Source: Acanthochromis polyacanthus (Eukaryota; Chordata; Actinopteri; Pomacentridae). Taken from it: 64,000 nucleotides of DNA. Where the stretch lies: NCBI RefSeq assembly GCF_021347895.1, contig NC_067135.1:23447847-23511846 (forward strand), read 5' to 3'. The position numbers and the translations under genes were made by a program. The notes under the pieces are model-generated. The model saw only the letters and a program-made list of their open reading frames with translations, did no database searches and was not told the origin of the DNA. Below are positions 58,245 through 64,000 of this stretch, one piece after another; the first letter of the stretch is position 1, and every line of letters starts with the position of its first letter.

Positions 58245-59105
58245 GGTTGATGCTAGAGGTACGGACCCGTACCCGTAGCATCTGTACTTGAGGTACGGAC
58301 CGCTAAGGTCACTGAAGAGCTGGCGCCGGTTAACTACTATTTGCTGCACATTACAGGCAGTTTATATGAATGACTTTGACGGCGAACATTGTATAATTTA
58401 ACAAAAAATATACCGTCTTCTCTCACACTTTACGTAGACAATGTAGTTTTTACGCTTTTAGACGCCGTGTCTAAATTGTTTGAAGTCCAGTTCCTATTAA
58501 TCCGTTTACCGCGTTCAGTGGTGGAAGCGGCTGACGAACTCCATTGCAAATGTTCCCATTTAATTTCGGACGCTAATTTACAAGATAAAATTAAGGATGT
58601 CGAATATGAAACAAACACTCGTGAATGGTGAGGAGCAGCTCTTTAATTCGGCGTGAATTAAAAAAAACCCACAAACTCGATTTACTGTGATATTGTGAGA
58701 TTTGTTTGTGGTGATGTAACTTAGCCATTCAACAGAGTCCGCTAACATTAAAGTGACTGTGACAGGGTCTGTGTTGACAGATGCAGAAAATACGTCAGGG
58801 TTTTGTTTAGGTTGTTAATATGTAATAGTCTGTCGCTACTTTTGAAGGTAAAAAAATACTTGTAGTTTGCTGGCTGTTAGTTCCGCCATTCATTCCGCAG
58901 ATTCACCTCGAATCACGGAAGCGCCTTCATCAGCTTAGCCGGCTCATTAATATCTATGTCCGTCGGATTAGCAGCCAATCACGAAGCTCGTTCATCAGCC
59001 GGCTCATTAATATTTATGTCCGGCTCATTAATATTTATGGTAAAGGAAAGTGCCGTATCCGTAGGCCACAGGCTACGGGTACGGGTCCGTATCTGTAGAC
59101 ACTAC
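58245..59105. mobile_element. Unassigned 0.86-kb inverted-repeat element with 10-bp target duplication
   Basis: CTTTAGGTAT occurs exactly at 58235-58244 and 59106-59115. Just inside, both ends carry TACGGACCCGTACCCGTAGC in inverted orientation (near 58260 and 59075), preceded by a looser CTAGAGG/CTACAGA. More TACGG/CCGTA motifs lie in from each end. The interior has an 80-codon plus-strand ORF (58389-58631) with no domain I recognise, and near the right end a short tandem CCGGCTCATTAATATTTATG repeated about three times. A 9-10-bp duplication suggests a Mutator-like mechanism, but that is inference. Confidence 0.75.
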
Positions 59106-59284
59106 CTTTAGGTATACTCCTGACCCAACTCTTGTCATCAGTAATGATCTTTAATATGAAGTCCCATGAATCCCAAACTTGATGGCGTTAAACAAGGAGC
59201 TGTTCTCTGCAGATCTGCGATAAAACTGCAAATGCAGGCGTTCAAAGAACCATTAAGCACACATCCCAATAATTGTTACAATGC
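59106..59284. other. Spacer
   Basis: Nothing recognised. Confidence 0.3.
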
Positions 59285-60165
59285 CATGAAAAAGTATTTG
59301 CCCCCTTAGCCATGTCTTCCAGAAAGTTCCACCTTTGACTTGTCAGTCCACAGGATGTTATCCTAAAAGTCTTGGAGCTTATCCACATATTTTTTGTAAA
59401 TGCCAGACAAACCTTTACGTTGTTTTTAGTTAGTAGTGGTTTGATCCTTCCAACTCTCCCATGGATCCATTTCCTCCCAGAGTCTTCCTTATTGTGGAAT
59501 CATGTAGACAGACCTTAACTGAGGCCAGTGAGGTCTGCAGATCTTTAGATGTTCCTCTGGGTTCTTCTGTGACCTCCTGGATTAGATGTTGATGCTCTTG
59601 GAGAAATGTTGGTGGTTGGTCCACTCCTGGGAAGGTTCTCCACTGTTCCATGTTTCTCCATTTGTGGATAATGTCTCTCACTGTGGTTCTCTGGAGTCCC
59701 AGAGCCTCAGCAATGGCTTTGAAACCCTCCAGACTGATGGATGTCAGTGACTTTGTTCCTCATCTGTTTTGAATCTCTTCAGAACGTGGCATCATGTGCT
59801 GCTTTTTCAGAGCCTTTATCTACTTCACAATGAAGACAGGTTCTATTTAGTGATATTTAGGTTCAACAAGCCTGGCAGTAATCATATGTGAGTGTGGATG
59901 GAGAAACTGAACCCAACTGATGAATGAATTTGGTCATTTGGTAGATTGGTAGCTAAGGGGGCAATTACTTTTTCACAAAGGGCAAGATAGTATGGACAGC
60001 ATTTTTCTTCCAGTAAATCAAATCATGATTTAAACATTGCATTTTGTGGTTTCTTGGGTTATCTTTGTCTTACATTAAATTAACTTTGATGATCCAAAAC
60101 ACCTGAATGAGACAAATATGCAAATAAAAGATTTTTGTAGGGGGACAAATACTTTTTCACGGCAA
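59285..60165 (-). mobile_element. Tc1-like family A copy, partial internal deletion
   Basis: Minus orientation with both ends (AAAAAGTATTTGCCCCCTTAG at left, a GGGGGACAAATACTTTTTC phrase at right). The minus-strand frame keeps the HTH region (RDIIHKWRNMEQW, TEEPRGTSKDLQTSL), the EGSNHY-region and, further on, the sequence for the first catalytic Asp block. The rest of the catalytic domain is missing. Confidence 0.75.
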
Positions 60166-61740
60166 ATCTTGATTCATGACTTACATCTTGCACTTGTAGC
60201 ATGCACACAACCATACTGCACTCTGTTTATGTGCAACAAGAATAGACTCTGGACCTTTAGTACCTTGTGGTATAGAATTGCAGTACTTTATGTAGTATAG
60301 TTGACATTAGGGAGGCTGTTGCCCTGCAGGATTCTTCGTGATGATTTCATTTTTAATTCAATGGCAAAACCCACCAGATTTCTGAGCCAACAGACAGAAG
60401 CACAAAACATTGCGGTTTTGGCTTAAAGGGGATTTTGGTTCAAGGTTAAGTGTATTTCTGTGATACAATTTGATTTTTTGTCGACCCTTCCATCTGTCCC
60501 AATGTCCTCTTTTGATTTTTTTGTTGCTTTTTAATAAAATCACTTCTTTTATGCTTCTTTTGTTGCTCCTTTGATAATCAATACCCACAATAAGCGATGT
60601 CTTCTTTAGAGGAAATAGCCCTGAAGCGACTGTTTTTGTTTCTTTGAAGGAAAGTTTTTTTTTATGCAGCAAGAAATTCTACTTTCTGCATTTTACTTTC
60701 CAGTCGTTGTTTTCCTTTCATTCAAATTCTCATCTTGAGAGTATGTCACATTTCAAGGGAGTGTTATTTGTTTGGCTTGTTTCCTTCCTCGGCCTGTTGA
60801 TTTCACAGTGATAAAACCTAGAAGTGGTAATAAAACACTGATAATATATTAAGTGAGGAAACTGCTCATTTTTGCAGGTCTGACATAAACAAAAAATGGA
60901 ATAAATTTTACCTCGAATCTTACCGCCAAACATAAAATATACTCACAAAAACATAACTGTGAATTTTTAGTGTACACAAGTTCAGAGTGTAAAAGTAAAG
61001 AGGAACATGAGAAGGGAAAATAATTTTATGGATTCAATTAGAGTTAGATTCACTCACACAGGAACATACAAGTAGAAAGTACACGACCTTCATGGTCAAC
61101 TCAATCAAAGTTATCGCTGCAGGCATCTCTCTGAACCAAAAACACAGACACACACACATTCCTCCCTGCCATCCCTGCTTTTAAGGATTAGAAAGATGTC
61201 ATCATTTCACCAATAATGAGCATTTTAACTTATGAAATCCAGTGTAGTGAATTAAATATTTCAGAGTTCTTTTGGGGCAGTCGATGGCTCACAGTTCCCT
61301 AAAACAGCAGCATGAACTCAGGAGACACCTCTTATTTGGAAAGAGTTTCATCAAATAGAGGACTGTAGATGCTTTCTCTTTATTAATTCTAAAGCTGTAA
61401 AGATCCTTGAGCTAGAAGATGGATGGTGGTTTGTCATCATGGAGGCTCCTGAAAGTCTTTCCTCATTGTGTTGTGGCTTCCTTTCATTTCAGAGATGACT
61501 GGGCTGCATTATGCCACAAATTCACATTTCTTACAGTTAGATTTTCTCGTAAATTAAATTTGTATTGGACAAATCTCCAGCAGATGATGAAAATCCAATG
61601 CAGACATTCTTTTGCATATGTAAGGATGGATATCACGACTGATTTTTAAGCAGAAGACCAAAATGGTGTCTCTTCGACTGTACCAGCTGCTTTAACGTGA
61701 TCAGTACCATAACTATATTGGTTGCTGTGAATTATTAGTG
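60166..61740. other. Intronic, no recognised feature
   Basis: AT-rich; no exon or repeat seen. Confidence 0.4.
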
Positions 61741-62032
61741 ATTTATTAAACAAAGCAAAGGCGATAATACAAAGAGAACAGGGCTGGTGGATTTTGCAAA
61801 ATCAAAGAATCAAATAAAACCAACAGAAGGCTAACGGTTATGAAACTAGCTAAACTGAAAAAAAACAAAAAACTAAACTCCTTGGCCAAACTTAGACACA
61901 ACCCAGAACTCACCAAAGAAATCAAACAAACGATTGCCTTAAAACACATAGTTTGGTTTTATTTGGTTCTTGGACTTAGCAACATCTACCAGCCCTGTTT
62001 TCTTTGTATTATCACCTTTGCTTAAATAAACT
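61741..62032. repeat. ~290-bp hairpin (foldback) element
   Basis: 61741-61825 and 61950-62032 are inverted repeats of about 80 bases with roughly 90 percent identity by eye. The best block is GATAATACAAAGAGAACAGG on the left against CCTGTTTTCTTTGTATTATC on the right. The loop is about 125 bases. No TA or longer target duplication is obvious. It is the right size for a foldback MITE or a hairpin transcript. Confidence 0.7.
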
Positions 62033-64000
62033 GCTTTACCACACCGATGGCAACTAGTTTCATTGTTACTCCCCTCATCCTCTAGTTCTTGGGGATGTAA
62101 CATTGGTTAATTATATTTTTTCCATAAGCAGAGCAATACTGAAGCTGTCAGTTATTGTGGTTATATTACCCTTATGGGAGATTTCAGCTCGTTGATTAGC
62201 AACCGCGTAATGGTGCCAATAGTTATGATCTTCATCCAAGAAATGCTCTGATTAAGTAGCTTTTGTGATAGTAGGAAACTTTTTTTCGTTGCCTTTGGAC
62301 AGAACCATCCATCCACCCAACCAATAGTTCTCAAAATGTCTCAAATATGATTAATTTAAGCCATTCCAAAATTGTTTTAGAAATAAAAATTGGCACAGTA
62401 GTACTCATTTATAAACAATATCCAAAAAAGTGAATGAAAGTGTACTCCAGCTCATATCTTAAGTAAGTGATTGCCCTCAGTAGACGTCCAGTAAACCTTG
62501 AATATTATTGAATATTAGCTTAATGGTTTCGGAAGAGCTGAGGTTGTTTATTTGATGTTGACGTATAAATGTACATCAGACCATTTGCCATTAAAGTCTG
62601 ATTTGTTCCTGATTGAATCATAACTTCCCAGCATAAAATGCGACAATCTACTGGCTCGACTTTGAAAACATACAGAAGTTCCTGATGTAAACCCATTTAA
62701 ATTATTCCTGCTGCAACTTAAATCTCTGTCCAGCCTCATTTACACTGATGTGAGTACATTTACTCATTCATTGCTGTACTTTTTGAGGTATTTGAATGCT
62801 CACACCTTTTTTAGAGGGAAATACTGTGGTTTTTGCAGTGCTACATTTACCTGTAATCACCACTTCCTTTTCAGATTTAGATTTTTGCATTAAAAAAGCA
62901 CATTCCTGTGACATTTGTTGCATTGCTAATGGTTAAAAATGTGGTTTCCAGCCTTCGTTGGACTCTGAGGTATAAAGACGCCATTTTTTACTTCGTTAAC
63001 ATGTTTTTACATGCTAGATGACACATCATGAACAAAATAAGGAATCTATGTCTTGAATTTGCAGTGTAGCAATGACTGGGCTGTGAAACGAATTCCATCC
63101 AGTTGGTTTATAACTTGAAATTGTGCAGGGCAGAGTAGTTTTACTGGGAAGCTGGAGTGGAAAAAGTGGCAAAGACAGAAGTGTGGATTTCACAGATCCG
63201 CCTCCTCGATGTACAGGTACCTTCAAACCATTTTGGAGCGCGAAGGGATTAATTTCATCGGAAAAAAAGCTTCAGAATGTGCAATTCTGATGAGCAGAGA
63301 TGAGATTTTCGAAGTTTATTTGCTGCCAAAAGAGAGAGGAAATCTTCTCTTATTAAAGATGCAAGATGGTCCCAAAGTGCTGTTTCATTCTGAGGTATTT
63401 TAAGTAAAAGCTGCAGTGTGTCTCGGAGTGTTTAGCAGAAAATCCAACGCATCCGCTAGCCAGCTGAGTAACACCTTGTGTGTGTTGGTGTGTGTGTGTC
63501 ATGTAATGCCCCCAATAAGTGTTTGACCTCTGGAAAGTTACGCAAGCTGCCTCCCACTCAGCGCACACACAAACAAGCGCGTGATTCACTCCACATGCAT
63601 CACATTTGTGCTGCGAATCAGAGATGGAATTAAGCAGCAAGTGTGTGTGTGTGTGTGTGCGTGCATGTGTGTTTGTGTGGCCGCAGGTCTCGTCCTCTCT
63701 GAAGAAAAGGACTGTTCATATAAATAGCTGCAGGCCTGGAGAGCCACGGAGAGTCAGATGCTGCAGAATATTCCCTCTTTAGAGAGCTGACACAGCTGGA
63801 AACGAAGCACAGAAGCTCAATCAGTGATGTTCTTCACTTGCGCCTCGCATTTCACTTTGAGTTCATCCTGCACTGGGCGGCTTTGAGCGCAATAGATGAG
63901 CGTTGAGTCATCTTCAGTACAATTTGGAAACACTGACAGACACAGAGAGGCCCACTGGAGACTGAGATGACTTAGATTTTGAGTAATGTTTGCTGATATC
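62033..64000. other. Intronic, no recognised exon
   Basis: A (GT)n run lies near 63642-63660. CpG-containing sequence at about 63680-63960 looks less AT-rich and could be conserved non-coding DNA. No 5-HT2 receptor exon 2 was found. Confidence 0.4.

Noticed and set aside
61612..61635. TTGCATATGTAAGGATGG, similar to the miR-448 seed region hosted by mammalian HTR2C
   Set aside because: There is an extra A and mismatches after the first bases, and the flanks do not form a hairpin by eye, so the resemblance is probably chance.
1..64000. CRISPR arrays, bacterial operons, rRNA or functional tRNA genes
   Set aside because: None seen. The tRNA-like boxes belong to SINEs and the regular repeats are minisatellites or satellites without spacer-repeat structure.

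Overview
The window looks like a stretch of a teleost (probably percomorph) fish genome. The evidence is a vertebrate-type serotonin 5-HT2 receptor exon with a consensus splice donor, fish-type Tc1/mariner, L2-like LINE, hAT and tRNA-SINE remnants, long (CA)n/(TG)n microsatellites, and an overall AT-rich, gene-poor composition. There is no sign of bacterial gene organisation. Almost all open reading frames in the six frames are chance or repeat-derived.

Two protein-coding loci are supported. (1) On the minus strand at 12126-13055 there is an intronless seven-transmembrane, rhodopsin-receptor-like ORF of 309 codons with a glutamine-rich tail. The DNA encoding its last helix and tail is tandemly duplicated directly downstream in a shifted frame. 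(2) On the plus strand at 45231-45645 lies the first coding exon of a 5-HT2-family receptor (N-terminus, TM1, TM2), preceded by a probable 5' UTR from 44633 and possibly by a 5' exon at 34865-35013. No later exon was seen, so everything from 45646 to the window end is taken as part of a very long first coding intron (at least 18 kb).

Region by region. 1-600: a TATA-containing minus-strand promoter/leader with an ORF leaving the window. 3.1-4.8 kb: a tandem array of ~320-bp units with a LINE fragment inside. 5.4-6.2 kb: a degenerate TGTCN pentamer tract. 7.3-10.2 kb: dispersed repeats. 11.0-11.8 kb: a CpG-rich giant foldback element. 12.0-13.1 kb: the 7TM gene. 13.1-20.7 kb: Tc1 fragments, a SANT-domain element, and a 1.15-kb foldback element with a reiterated GCATTTCGTAATAA-type motif. 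22.3-25.9 kb: SINE and Tc1 remnants. 28.4-29.4 kb: microsatellites around a duplicated repeat containing telomere-like CCCTAA runs. 32-34 kb: repeats. 35-41.6 kb: a tandem duplication, a 31-bp minisatellite, a ~90-bp AT-rich array and a MITE with a SINE inserted. 43-48.5 kb: the receptor exon plus duplicated and hAT sequence. 50.2-55.5 kb: a satellite-like array split by an L2-like LINE that itself holds a nearly intact Tc1. 55.5-62 kb: a hAT MITE, an unfamiliar ~0.86-kb element with a perfect 10-bp target duplication, another Tc1 copy and a hairpin element.

The genes do not form an operon or pathway. The main interest is the mobile-element archaeology: several inverted-repeat elements that I cannot place in a named family, nested insertions, and copy pairs that show how minisatellites grew. 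Boundaries of elements were read by eye from inverted repeats and flanking duplications and may be off by a few bases.
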